Shown in pieces: positions 8,176 through 18,100 of a stretch of DNA of 64,000 nucleotides. Source of the stretch: Pusillimonas sp035515275 (GTDB taxonomy: Bacteria > Pseudomonadota > Gammaproteobacteria > Burkholderiales > Burkholderiaceae_B). The stretch is from NCBI RefSeq assembly GCF_035515275.1, contig NZ_DATJBQ010000149.1:1-64000 (forward strand). Direction: 5' to 3'. A program made the translations under genes and the position numbers. The notes below the pieces were generated by a model. That model saw only the letters and a list, made by a program, of their open reading frames with translations, was not told where the DNA came from and did no database searches. Positions within the stretch are counted from its first letter, which is position 1; each line of letters opens with the position of its first letter.

Positions 8176-9561
8176 TCAACGACGCAACAGGACCTTTTCC
8201 GGCCCGAAATACATTGTGTCAACGCGGCTTATCACCTCGGCGTCCAACTGCCCTACCGCGCCGGCCAGAGCCAGCCGGGCAAGGGCATATTGCAGGCGGG
8301 CCTGGGTCAGGTCCAGCTGCGCGCGGTAGCTTTGTTCTTGAACATCGAGCACATCCAGAACGGAACGCGTTCCCAGCTGGTACCCCATACGGGTGGCCTG
8401 CAACGCTTCGGCACTGGACTTCACCGCCAGCACCAGCGCCTGAATACGCTGTGCACCGCTTACCACCGCCTGATACTGCCGCGTTACCTCGACAGCAATC
8501 CTTTCCCGGGTGGCGGCCAGTTCTTGTAGCGCTCGCTGATGGTTGTGTCTGGCCTGCTTGACCTGAGCACTGACCAGGCCTCCGGAATAAATTGGCACGG
8601 CCAGTTGCAAGCCGATGGATGTGGTATTACTGGATTGATCACGGGTGGAAATGGTGTCGGCGTCGACGTTGCGACGTGCGGCAATCAGATCCAGGGTGGG
8701 CAGGTGTCCGCCAAAGGTCCGGTCGATCTCCTGATCCGAGACACGAAGATTCTTCTCGGCGGCCTGGATCTCGGCGTTGTTTGTCATGGCCATCGCCAGC
8801 CAGCTTTCCTGGGTGGGCGGGTCGAGCGGCTGCGGCGCAAAATCCGACTTAACGGCGGTAAGCTGCGTGGGGGGCTGACCCAGCATTTCCTGCAGCTCGC
8901 GTTGCGCCACAGAAAGCTCATCTTCGGCCTTGATCAGCTCAGCCCGCGACAGATCGCGCCTGGACACGGTTTCTCTCACCTCAGGCAATGTACCCTCGCC
9001 TGCATTGAAGCGAGAATGTGCTGCCTCCACTTGCTTCTCATTGGCCTGAAGCTTGCTCTTGGCCAGCACAACGTTCTCGTAAGAGAGCAAAGTTTGAAAA
9101 TACCGGTTGATCAGCCGCAACGAGGTGGACTCGGCCCGGGTCTCGAAAACCGCCAGGCTGTAATCGGCTCGTGCGTGTCCTTGACGGTACTCGGCGATAC
9201 GGCTCCAGTTGAATAGAGTCTGCGTCGCACGAATTTCGTTGACGCGACTCATGTAGTTCAGGTCGGTGCACTCAGGGCCGCAAGCACCTGGGCCTTCCAG
9301 CGTGCCGCGAATTTTATGTCGCCCCAGCGAGGCGTTGACTTGCGGCAGCAGCCCCGCCCTGCCGATGGCCCGGTTGGCCTGCCCCGCTTCGCGTTCACTG
9401 ATGGCAGCCTGATAGGTGGGGTCGTTCTGCATTGCGCTTTGCCAGGCTTGCGACAGCGTCACGGCCCCACCGGTATCTTGAGGCGGCGTGGCAGAAGCCG
9501 CCGATGCGGTGCAGAGCCAGGCCAAAAGCCAGTAAAGGCTGACCACTTGAACGGTTCGCAT
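8176..9561 (-). CDS. TolC-family outer membrane channel of a type I exporter
   Basis: Outer-membrane efflux protein of 461 residues with a signal peptide (VVSLYWLLAWLCTASAASA). It shows the two repeated TolC modules: ALSQAWQSAMQNDPTYQAA near the N-terminus, long helices, GLQLAVPIYSGG near residue 320 and YQLGTRSVLDVLDVQEQSY near residue 395. It begins directly after the stop of the HlyD-family gene with no spacer, so it is the last gene of the six-gene exporter operon and most likely the dedicated PrtF/TolC duct. A second TolC-family gene lies in the same operon (13557-15029), so the assignment of which one pairs with the ABC-HlyD core is by position only. Confidence 0.92.
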   Translation of the reverse strand: MRTVQVVSLYWLLAWLCTASAASATPPQDTGGAVTLSQAWQSAMQNDPTYQAAISEREAGQANRAIGRAGLLPQVNASLGRHKIRGTLEGPGACGPECTDLNYMSRVNEIRATQTLFNWSRIAEYRQGHARADYSLAVFETRAESTSLRLINRYFQTLLSYENVVLAKSKLQANEKQVEAAHSRFNAGEGTLPEVRETVSRRDLSRAELIKAEDELSVAQRELQEMLGQPPTQLTAVKSDFAPQPLDPPTQESWLAMAMTNNAEIQAAEKNLRVSDQEIDRTFGGHLPTLDLIAARRNVDADTISTRDQSSNTTSIGLQLAVPIYSGGLVSAQVKQARHNHQRALQELAATRERIAVEVTRQYQAVVSGAQRIQALVLAVKSSAEALQATRMGYQLGTRSVLDVLDVQEQSYRAQLDLTQARLQYALARLALAGAVGQLDAEVISRVDTMYFGPEKVLLRR

Positions 9562-10905
9562 TTACTGCTCCTTGAACGACTTATCAAGCCTTTCAAGGAA
9601 CGGCTTGAACAAGTAGCTGAGCATGGTGCGCTCGCCGGTACGAATCAAAACCGATGCGGGCATGCCCGGGCGGATGACGTTCTCGCCCAACATCGGAACG
9701 CCCTCCTCAGTTACTTCGATCTGGGCAAGGTAATACGGTGTTTTGGATTCGGGGTCGGTGAGGCGGTCGGCCGACACGGTAAGCACTTTGCCCGGAATAT
9801 TGGGCGTGCGCGCGTGATTGAAGGCGGGAAACGTAATCTCCACGTCCAGACCGGGGGCCATCTTGTCAATCGCCTGCACGGGCACCTTGGCGTGGATGAG
9901 AAAGGCGTGCGCATTGGGAACCAGCTCCATCAACACCGTGTCGGGGCCTATTACCCCCCCGATGGTATGTACGCTAAGGTTCTGTACATATCCGCGGGTG
10001 GGTGCGCGCACCTCGGTCTCTCGAACGGTGTAGTCCAGCGCATTCAGTCGATCACCCAGGGCAGAAGCCTCTTTTTGCACGTCTGACAATTGCGACTGCA
10101 CTTCTTTTTGGTAGTCCTGACTACGTTGCATGATGCGAAGCTTGAGCTCTGCAATCTGATTTTGCGCACGACCCACCTCAACCACGTCGCCCGACAGCGA
10201 CGCCCTGAGATGAGACGCATCACGCTCCAGCTCAAGCATGCGATTGCGGGGCAAATAGCCTGCCTTGGCCAGTTCGCGGACCCCCTTGAGTTCGCTGTTT
10301 ATATAGCCCACCTGCGCCTGCCGGTTAGCGTGCACCTGCACCAGGCCTTTAAGCTGAGCCTCGGCCCCGCGCTGGTTTTCGAGCAGAATGGCGATTTCGC
10401 CGCTTAGCGCTTCGCGCCGTGCATGAAATAAGCGCTCTTGTGCACGGCCGGCCTCGATAAACCGCGGGTCGTTCTGGAAGCGCTCCATTAACTCAGGATC
10501 GTGAACAATCGTGGACAGGCCGTCGCGCTCGGCCAAAAGTCGAGCCTCAATAACCCGGGCGGTAATGTACTGAGAGCTGACCACACCCTGCTCGGCCAGG
10601 GCTCGCGTGCGGTTCAGGCGCAGCAAGACCTCTCCGGCATCGACCTGGTCGCCTTCGCGCACTAGAATCTCTTCCACCGTACCGCCCTCAAGATGCTGAA
10701 TCACCTTACGATTGCCGGCGACATGCACGGTGGCATCGGCCGGAACGCCGGCATCGAGCGGCGCAAAGGCCGACCAGTAGACGAAGCCGCCGAAACCGAG
10801 CAGCAGAATGACCAGCCCCCGGCGCAAGGGCTTGTGGGAATTGAGGTCTACATCTACCACGCTATCGTCGGACATTTGCACAAGGCTTCTGGAGGACGTG
10901 TTCAT
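9562..10905 (-). CDS. HlyD-family membrane fusion protein, type I secretion
   Basis: Periplasmic adaptor of 447 residues (PrtE/HlyD type) joining the inner-membrane ABC exporter to TolC. One membrane segment lies near the start (RRGLVILLLGFGGFVYWSAF). GNRKVIQHLEGGTVEEILVR is the first lipoyl half, followed by long coiled-coil hairpin sequence (about residues 130-290), and VRAPTRGYVQNLSVHTIGGV is the second lipoyl half. The C-terminus PGMPASVLIRTGERTMLSYL is a strong family signature. The ATG at 10905 is preferred over upstream in-frame codons because the upstream extension is low-complexity and overlaps the ABC gene. It starts 7 bases after the ABC gene ends. Confidence 0.95.
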   Translation of the reverse strand: MNTSSRSLVQMSDDSVVDVDLNSHKPLRRGLVILLLGFGGFVYWSAFAPLDAGVPADATVHVAGNRKVIQHLEGGTVEEILVREGDQVDAGEVLLRLNRTRALAEQGVVSSQYITARVIEARLLAERDGLSTIVHDPELMERFQNDPRFIEAGRAQERLFHARREALSGEIAILLENQRGAEAQLKGLVQVHANRQAQVGYINSELKGVRELAKAGYLPRNRMLELERDASHLRASLSGDVVEVGRAQNQIAELKLRIMQRSQDYQKEVQSQLSDVQKEASALGDRLNALDYTVRETEVRAPTRGYVQNLSVHTIGGVIGPDTVLMELVPNAHAFLIHAKVPVQAIDKMAPGLDVEITFPAFNHARTPNIPGKVLTVSADRLTDPESKTPYYLAQIEVTEEGVPMLGENVIRPGMPASVLIRTGERTMLSYLFKPFLERLDKSFKEQ

Positions 10906-10912
10906 GATGTAC

Positions 10913-12718
10913 CTATCCGTTGGAAACAACTTGAAGGGCTGCATTGGCCTTGGCCTGTGCCGTCGCGGCTTGGGCATTGGCCTTGGCTTGGGCGGTAACG
11001 GCATCTACCTTGGCCTGGGCGCCGGCAGCTATCGCCTGAATCTGCTGCTGACGCAGAGCCTTCAGAACCTCTTCGCGCGAGCCATACATGTCGACTGCGC
11101 CATCGCGCATCACAAGCAATTTCTCGACGACATTCAGAACATTCATGCGGTGAGTGATGATGACCACAGTTGCGCCACGCTGCTTCAAGCCCGCAACCGC
11201 CTCGACCAACGCACCCTCGCCCAACTCATCAAGATTTGAGTTGGGTTCGTCGAGCACGACCAACGCCGGGTCGCCGTAAAGTGCGCGCGCCAACGCAATG
11301 CGCTGTTTCTGGCCCCCCGACAACGAGGCTCCGTCGACGCCCAGCCGGGTATCGTAGCCCTGGGGCAGATGCAATATCATGTCGTGAACACCGGCCTTCT
11401 GAGCCGCCCGAATCACTTGCTCGTCGTCCTGATCTCCGAATCGCGCAATGTTCTCGGCGATGGTGCCCTCGAACAGTTCGATGTCTTGCGGCAAATAACC
11501 CAGATGCGGGCCAAGCTGCTCTTTGTTCCAGTGAAAGACATCGGCGCCGTCAAGCCGCACGTTGCCCCGGTTGGCCTGCCAGACCCCCACCAGCAACCGG
11601 GCCAGGGTCGATTTACCGGAGGCGGACGGCCCAATAACCCCTATGACTTCGCCCGGTTCAACCTTGAAGCTGACGCCCTTCAAAATCGCTTCCTTACCGC
11701 CCGGAGCGGCCGCTACCACGCCGTCAAGCTCCAGCCTTCCTTTGGGCGCCGGCAGACTAAGGCCGTGTTCGTTAGGGGGTGCCGCCTTCAGCATGTCGTC
11801 AATGCGCCCGTAGGCGGCTCGCGCACTTAGAAACTGTTTCCAGGAGCCGATCACTGCTTCGACCGGCCCCAAGGCCTTGCCCATCAAGATAGAGCAGGCG
11901 ATCATCATTCCGGCCGTGATGGAGCCGTCTATAACCAGCATGGCACCGGCGCCCAGGCTGAGCGACTGCAATGAAATCCGTACGAATCTCGTCAACGAGC
12001 TGATGCGAGCACTGCGATCGGACGCCAGCGTCTGCAAAGAAAGCACCCGCCGATGCTGGCCGAACCAGCGCGACTGCAGGCCGGGCAACATGCCCATCGA
12101 TTCTATGACCTCGGCGTTGCGCAGATGATTATTGGCGAACTGCCCCGCCGCCATCGAGGCGCGGCTTGCCTCGGCCAGCGGCTTCTGTGTCACGGCATGC
12201 GTCACACAGGCCAGAATGAATAGAACAATAGATCCACCCAGGGTCAGATGACCCAGCAAGGGGTGAACCATATACGTAACGGCTATGTAAATAGGTGTCC
12301 AGGGGGCGTCAAAGAACGCGAACAGTGCATTGCCCGACAAGAACTGACGCACATTGGCCAGATCTTGCATGGCCTGAGAGGGATTGCCCGGCGCACCCAC
12401 CAGGTTGCGTTCGAACGCGGCGCTAAAAACACGCGTATTAAGCATCATGTCGAATCGGTTGCCTATGCGGATCAGCACCGACGAGCGTGAGAACTCGAGA
12501 AAGGCAGACAACAGAAACAAGCCCACCACCAACAAGGTCAGCATCATCAGCGTGGTTTCGTTGCCGCTGGCAAGCACCCTGTCGTATACCTGCAGCATGT
12601 ATAGCGACGGCGTAAGCGCCAGAATATTAATGACACAACTGAACGCTGCCAGATAAAAGAACGTCATACGAAATCGTTGAAGGGCAGTGCTCAATTCAGT
12701 GCGTCGTGACGGTTTCAT
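10913..12718 (-). CDS. type I secretion ABC transporter (PrtD/HlyB-like permease-ATPase)
   Basis: Inner-membrane exporter of 601 residues that drives ATP-dependent export of the RTX cargo. Six hydrophobic segments occupy roughly residues 20-290 and include LTPSLYMLQVYDRVLASGNE, a PrtD-type signature. The nucleotide-binding domain has Walker A GPSASGKST, signature LSGGQKQRIALARAL and Walker B LVVLDEPNS. There is no N-terminal C39-like domain. The C-terminal 45 residues form an unusual Ala/Gln/Lys-rich tail with repeated AQAKANA. ATG 12718 has a good AGGGG ribosome site. The preceding SapC-family gene ends 13 bases upstream and the HlyD gene follows after 7 bases. Confidence 0.95.
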   Translation of the reverse strand: MKPSRRTELSTALQRFRMTFFYLAAFSCVINILALTPSLYMLQVYDRVLASGNETTLMMLTLLVVGLFLLSAFLEFSRSSVLIRIGNRFDMMLNTRVFSAAFERNLVGAPGNPSQAMQDLANVRQFLSGNALFAFFDAPWTPIYIAVTYMVHPLLGHLTLGGSIVLFILACVTHAVTQKPLAEASRASMAAGQFANNHLRNAEVIESMGMLPGLQSRWFGQHRRVLSLQTLASDRSARISSLTRFVRISLQSLSLGAGAMLVIDGSITAGMMIACSILMGKALGPVEAVIGSWKQFLSARAAYGRIDDMLKAAPPNEHGLSLPAPKGRLELDGVVAAAPGGKEAILKGVSFKVEPGEVIGVIGPSASGKSTLARLLVGVWQANRGNVRLDGADVFHWNKEQLGPHLGYLPQDIELFEGTIAENIARFGDQDDEQVIRAAQKAGVHDMILHLPQGYDTRLGVDGASLSGGQKQRIALARALYGDPALVVLDEPNSNLDELGEGALVEAVAGLKQRGATVVIITHRMNVLNVVEKLLVMRDGAVDMYGSREEVLKALRQQQIQAIAAGAQAKVDAVTAQAKANAQAATAQAKANAALQVVSNG

Positions 12719-12731
12719 GAAAGTACCCCTT

Positions 12732-13541
12732 TTATGCCTGCGTACCCAGCGTGGGAGCATGCAGTCCAAAGCTGACCGTACCCCCGCTGTTCAAGAACTC
12801 GAGGTCCAGGTCTTCGGCGCCGGCCAGCGGCTGATCCGGCGTGCCCGCCTTGCGCTCTTGGGCCATGCGATGCAACTTCGCCACATGCTGGACGGAGAGC
12901 AACTGACAATAGATGACGGGCAAGGCACCCGTACGACGAAGCTCGTCAAATTCGCTGGTGCCCAGTTTCTCAAGGGCGGCTTTATTGATGCGAAACAAGC
13001 CTTCGGCATACTGAATGCCGACCTCGGTTTCGCACTTGAACTGCCACGGCTCGATAAGCCTGTGTTTTTGCAGCACACTACAAACGCGCCGGGTTGCCTT
13101 TCTGTGATTGGCAACCTCAACCATGAACTCAAGCACCTGCGTCAGACAAGGCGCCCGCTCGCCCTGTTCGTCGAAAAAAGGTTCGCCACCGGCTTTCACC
13201 AGCAGGTCGCTGTCTTCAAGTACGCAAAGTATCGGCTCCCCGTCGCGCGTCGCTCCCAATGCAAACGGATGGCTTCGGTAAGCGGCTGGAATATAGTCGC
13301 CCAGCCAGCTCCCGTCTTCGGCAACAAACAGATTCTGCCCAGGCTCCAGCCCCTGTACCGCGACGGGAACCAGGTTTTCGCGCACCATGATGAAGCCCAC
13401 GGGCATGGCCAGGCATGCCCGCGAGATCTCGGGCAGAACCAGGTGCACCACGGCATCGGCCGCGGCATGTTCATAAGAGCCAAAACGCTGCCACATCAGA
13501 TCGGCATGTCGCTCTTTTTGCACTACTTGCACATTGATCAC
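12732..13541 (-). CDS. SapC-family protein
   Basis: Soluble protein of 269 residues matching the SapC family (named after an S-layer gene cluster in Campylobacter; molecular role poorly defined). Family features seen are an RHADL segment near residue 11, FVAEDGSWLGDYIPAAYRSHPFAL in the middle, PFFDEQGERAPCL, and the C-terminal KLGTSEFDELRRTGALPVIY followed by LHRMAQ. It lacks a signal peptide. The GTG start is well supported by AGGAGG six bases upstream. It lies between the second TolC gene and the ABC exporter gene, with 15- and 13-base gaps, so it is certainly part of the operon. It may help assembly or surface retention of the exported peroxidase; this is inference. Confidence 0.85.
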   Translation of the reverse strand: MINVQVVQKERHADLMWQRFGSYEHAAADAVVHLVLPEISRACLAMPVGFIMVRENLVPVAVQGLEPGQNLFVAEDGSWLGDYIPAAYRSHPFALGATRDGEPILCVLEDSDLLVKAGGEPFFDEQGERAPCLTQVLEFMVEVANHRKATRRVCSVLQKHRLIEPWQFKCETEVGIQYAEGLFRINKAALEKLGTSEFDELRRTGALPVIYCQLLSVQHVAKLHRMAQERKAGTPDQPLAGAEDLDLEFLNSGGTVSFGLHAPTLGTQA

Positions 13542-13556
13542 AAGAAGCCTCCTTTT

Positions 13557-15029
13557 CTATTTACCGGAATAGGCCAACGACACGTTGTCATGACGCCTGT
13601 CGCCCGGCAACGCTATGGGCCCATCCAGGAAGGTATCGTCAATTTCGTCTATGGCTGCGGCCTCGAGCCGACCGACGGAAGCCAGCAACTGAAGGCGTGC
13701 CAGCAGGTAGTCCAGTTGCGCCTGCGCCAGGTCGTACTTGGTCTGATACAGCTGGTCTTGCACTTTGAGCACTTCAAGATTGCCGGACACGCCCAACAAG
13801 AAACCCTTGCGAGCCGAATCAAGGCTGAGCTGGGCAGAAGCCACCGCCTCTCGAAGCGCATGGATATGGTCGGCACCCGTTTGCGCATTCGTGTAATGGC
13901 GCGTCACCTCGGCCTGTGTTTGCTCGATAACGGCCCTGAGCTCATGTTGCCGCTGAAGCCGTTCTGAACGCGCCCGCGACACATTGGCCCGGTTGTATCC
14001 GCCGGCAAACAAAGGAATACTGACCTGGATACCGACAGAGAAAGTGTTGGTCTTTTGGCTGATGGATGAAAGGTTTTCGCTCTTGGCCCTGCCATAGGCC
14101 GCCACAAGGTCGGTGCTGGGTGCATAACGGCTGGCGGCCACGTCGACCTCGGCGCTGGCCACACGGACCGCCTGGCGCGCTGACTGAACCTCGGCGTTAT
14201 TGGCCGAGGCATGGTCCAGCCATTCCTGAAGCGACGCGGGAATCAGCATGGGCAGCGGAAAATCAGCGCGCAGCATGGCCAAGTGCGTGGGCGCTTCGCC
14301 GAGCAGTGCCTCGAGCTCACGTCGGGCCAGGGTCCATTCATCGTTCGCGGCGATCAGGTCGGCCCGCACCACCGCAAGCCGGGCTTCGGTCTCCTGTGCG
14401 TCGATACGCGTCGCTTCATGCCGACGATAGCGCTCTTTTATGACGGCCAGCTGTTCCGCCAGCGACGACTCAAGCGAACGCTGCAGCGTCCAACCCTCGT
14501 AAGCGAGCAGGACGTTGAAATAGGCAACAGCCAATCGAATGCCGGCGTCCTGCCGCTTGGATTGAAACACTGCCATGCCGTGTTCGGCCCGCGCCACGCC
14601 CCGTCGATAATCGGAATACCTTCCATAGTTCAGCAGGGGCTGCTGCAGTTGCACGTAGGCATTGGAAGAGTCGTAGTCAAGCCGGGAGCTGCCTGAACCA
14701 CCCAGCCATGAGCCGTGTTGCGTGGCGTTTCCCTTTACCTTGCCAAAGTAGTATCCGGCCTGTATCCGGGGCAGCAGGCCGGCACGCCCTTGCGCTCGTT
14801 CGGTCTGCGAAGCAGCCTGTTCGCTGATGGCGGCCTGATAGACATGGTCATGTTCAAGGGCCCGTCTCCAGGCCCGCGAAAGATCCATCAAGTCATAGGT
14901 GCTCGCGCTGGGCGATGTCACTTCTTGTCCGGTCTCCTGGGTGAAGGCAACGCCGGAGCCCAGAACGAGCGCCAGCACGCTCGCCCGGCAAAAGGCCTTC
15001 AAACCGCAACGCAACGCTGTAGCCACCAT
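13557..15029 (-). CDS. second TolC-family outer membrane protein of the operon
   Basis: Outer-membrane efflux protein of 490 residues with signal peptide (ASVLALVLGSGVAF). TolC-like modules are LSRAWRRALEHDHVYQAAIS at the start of the mature part, IQVSIPLFAGGYNRANVSRA near residue 345 and KGFLLGVSGNLEVLKVQDQL near residue 420. It resembles the other operon member at 8176-9561 in layout (both contain YQAAISE and a similar Gly-Ala-Gly-Leu-Leu-Pro turn) and is likely a diverged paralogue. The start at ATG 15029 is chosen because AAGGAGGGG stands just before it. It follows the peroxidase gene after 94 bases. Two outer-membrane factors in one type I operon is unusual. Confidence 0.9.
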   Translation of the reverse strand: MVATALRCGLKAFCRASVLALVLGSGVAFTQETGQEVTSPSASTYDLMDLSRAWRRALEHDHVYQAAISEQAASQTERAQGRAGLLPRIQAGYYFGKVKGNATQHGSWLGGSGSSRLDYDSSNAYVQLQQPLLNYGRYSDYRRGVARAEHGMAVFQSKRQDAGIRLAVAYFNVLLAYEGWTLQRSLESSLAEQLAVIKERYRRHEATRIDAQETEARLAVVRADLIAANDEWTLARRELEALLGEAPTHLAMLRADFPLPMLIPASLQEWLDHASANNAEVQSARQAVRVASAEVDVAASRYAPSTDLVAAYGRAKSENLSSISQKTNTFSVGIQVSIPLFAGGYNRANVSRARSERLQRQHELRAVIEQTQAEVTRHYTNAQTGADHIHALREAVASAQLSLDSARKGFLLGVSGNLEVLKVQDQLYQTKYDLAQAQLDYLLARLQLLASVGRLEAAAIDEIDDTFLDGPIALPGDRRHDNVSLAYSGK

Positions 15030-15123
15030 CTGCCCCTCCTTGTTGTAATACTCGTGGGCGTGAACACCGCTTGCTGCTTTCATCCGAGCGGCTGGGCCGG
15101 AGCAACCCGACCCAGCCGTTGGA

Positions 15124-18100
15124 TCAACAAAGGAAGTAGTCGTCGATAGTGGGCACCGGATTGTTCAACGTGCCGGTCGGGTCCGGGTTGTTGAGGTTGG
15201 GGGCTCCTGCGGCCGCAGAGTCAGCAAGTATGAACGAGTCCATGCCCACATCTTGCGGATTGATGTCCGACACCAGCATGGTGTCACCCAGGATCTTCAG
15301 CTGCATGTCGTTGCCGGCTGCCACGAGGCTGACCTTCGCACCGAACGTTTCAAGGGTGATGCCCAGTTTGCGCAGGTCGATGCGGTCTTGGCCGACCGTA
15401 AAGTCGGTGATCAGATCGTTGCCTCCGAAGACAAAAATGTCGTCGCCCGCACCGCCGGTCAAGATATCGTCGCCCAGGCCGCCATGCAAAATGTCATTAC
15501 CCGAACCGCCGTTCAGAATGTCGTCGCCCGCGCCTCCTTCCAGGGCGTCGTTACCGGAACCGCCGTTCAGAATGTCATCGCCGGCGCCTCCGTCCAGCAC
15601 GTCGTTTCCGGAACCGCCGTTCAGAACGTCGTCACCGCCGCCACCAAACAGGCGATCATTGCCCGATCCGCCGTTCAGCACATCGTCGCCCGAGTTCCCC
15701 CGCAATGTGTCAGCACCCGATCCGCCGTTCTGCACGCCACCCGCGCTTCCAACTCCCTGCGACGCCTCCGGCTGCGGGCCGGGGGAACCATCCGGCTCTT
15801 CACCGACATCAGCATCATCGTCTACCCAGTCGTCATCGTCGTCGTCATCGAGGCCGTCATCGTCATCATCAGGGTTGGAATCGATGACGAAGGTCTGTCC
15901 GCCGGCCAGCTGTATGGTTGGCAGCCCCTCGCTCGCGAAAGTCACGCTGTGGCCGTCGCCCGTGATGGTGGTCAGGCCGTTCGTGCTGCTCAGCGTCGAC
16001 CCTTCTTGTGTCATGCCCTCGGGAAGCTGGATCACGTCCTGTGGACGCAAGGCACCCACGATCATGTCATTGCCGCCGTTTGAACGGAAGACGATACGAT
16101 GAGCCGAAAGCAGCGAGCTGATATCCACGACGTCGTCGCCGTCGCCACCGTCGATGGTGATCGTGTTCAGGTTAAGACTTGTTTCGGTGAAGTCTCCCAC
16201 GACCTGGATCAGGCTGGCACCGCTGACGCCACCCCCGATGCCGCCCGGCGAGGACACGTTAAGCGTATTGACGTAGATCTCTTCGATGTTGGCCAGTTCG
16301 GCAATAACCAGTCCGTTGCGGGCCACCACAATATCGGTATTGGCGGCCAGCACCAGCCCCGCAATGGCGGCTTGTGCCGTGCTGCGTGTGTAGATGGTAA
16401 AGAGCTCTCCACCCGAGCCATTTAGCTGGTAGGTGTCGACCCCCGCGCCGCCGTCGACAATATCCCGGCCACCGGTGCTGCCGGTTTGCCGGATCGTGTC
16501 GTTACCCGCCCCCGCCAGAATGATGTCGTTTCCGGCACCGCCGTTGATGGTGTCGTTTCCGCCTAGACCGAAGATCAATTGTGAACCGCTGGCCCCATTG
16601 AAACCATTCAGGTTCTGGTTGGAGCCCTCGGTACCCGTCACGATCGAGTAGTCGACGCCCGCGAACTGAATGGTTTCGATACTGGTCAGGGTGTCGGTGC
16701 CCTCGGCACCGCTATTGTCGGTGACCGTAATCGTGCCGCCCACGCGATCAATCGTGAACGAGTTGGCCTGGCCCACATACATGGCCACGTCGTTGCCGGT
16801 GCCCCCCACCAACACATCGTTGCCCGCGCCGCCCATCAAGGTGTCGTTGCCCGATCCGCCATTCAGCACGTCGTTGCCCGCTCCGCCAAATAGGGTATCG
16901 GTTCCGTCCTCGCCGTTGAGCACATCGTCTCCGGCATCACCCGACAAGAAGTCGTTCCCGCCGCGTCCGTCGGCAATTTCGTCGCCGGCGCCGCCAATGA
17001 AAATGTTTGCCCCATTGGTGCCGACCCAGTGGTCGCCGACGCCACTTGTCGGCTCGGACAAGAGCGTCTCGACATTGCCCCTGCCGTCGGTGAAGCTGAC
17101 CGACACACGCAACTGGACACCCGGGTTTCCATTTACGCCGCCCATATTGCCCGTGGGAACAAAGGTGGCTGCAGTGGCACCGTTAATGTCGGCCCAGGTG
17201 GTGCCGCCGTCGGACGACACCTGCCATTGATACGTAAATACGCCATTACCCATGCCGTTCTCATCGGCAATGTTGCTGGTGTCGACCGTAAGGGGCCGGC
17301 CTTCGGTGGGCGTGGTGTCGCTGATGATCGGGGCCCCCGTCGCGGCAATGTTGAAAAGTTGGTCGACACGATAATCGACCGTTCCTCCGTTGCCGTCCGA
17401 GAACCTGAGCATCTCGATATTGAACAGCCTGTCGACCCCATCGGAAACGGGGTTCGGAGCGCCGTTTTCCAGTCCTTCGGGAACGGCGTCCGGATCGAAA
17501 CCACTATGGTCGACCGTGATGCTTCCGTCGGCATTCTGGGTGAATGTATAGTTCTCGAACACGTCGGTGTACACCGCCGTATCAATGTCACCCTCGACGT
17601 TGCCATTCAATATTTCGCGAACAATAGACAGGTTGCCCGGGTTGATGGTGCGATCAAACACCAGTGCATCCAGCGTACGTCCTCCAAACAACAAATTGCC
17701 GGCGGCGTCGCGCACCTGCTGTGTCATTCCATCGGCCGAGCCGATTTCATTGCCTTGCGCATCGTTAATGGCAATACGCACGTTCAGCCAACGATCGCCG
17801 TCGATAATGTCGTCACCCGCCAGGCCCTTGATGACGTCGCTGCCGCCGCCGCCCAGCAAAATGTCGGAGGCATCCGCGGTATCCATCACGATGGTCTCGG
17901 TAATGCCCGCCACCGTTACCGTCGTGCGCTCTTTGTGTGCCACCAGTTCGGCCAGCCCGTTGATCAGCGACAGGTTCTTTTCCAGCAGCGCATTGGAATA
18001 AGAATCAAGAATGCTGTCGGCCCCCGGAATAGCCGCGGTATTGTCCAGCTCTGCCCGGGCGTTGACGGATTCCCGGCGGCCGGTCAGCACGTCGTTGTAG

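Noticed and set aside
15439..15760. RTX repeat block as a possible CRISPR or minisatellite independent of coding
   Set aside because: The 54-bp period is exactly 18 codons and the translated units are RTX nonapeptides, so coding explains the repetition.
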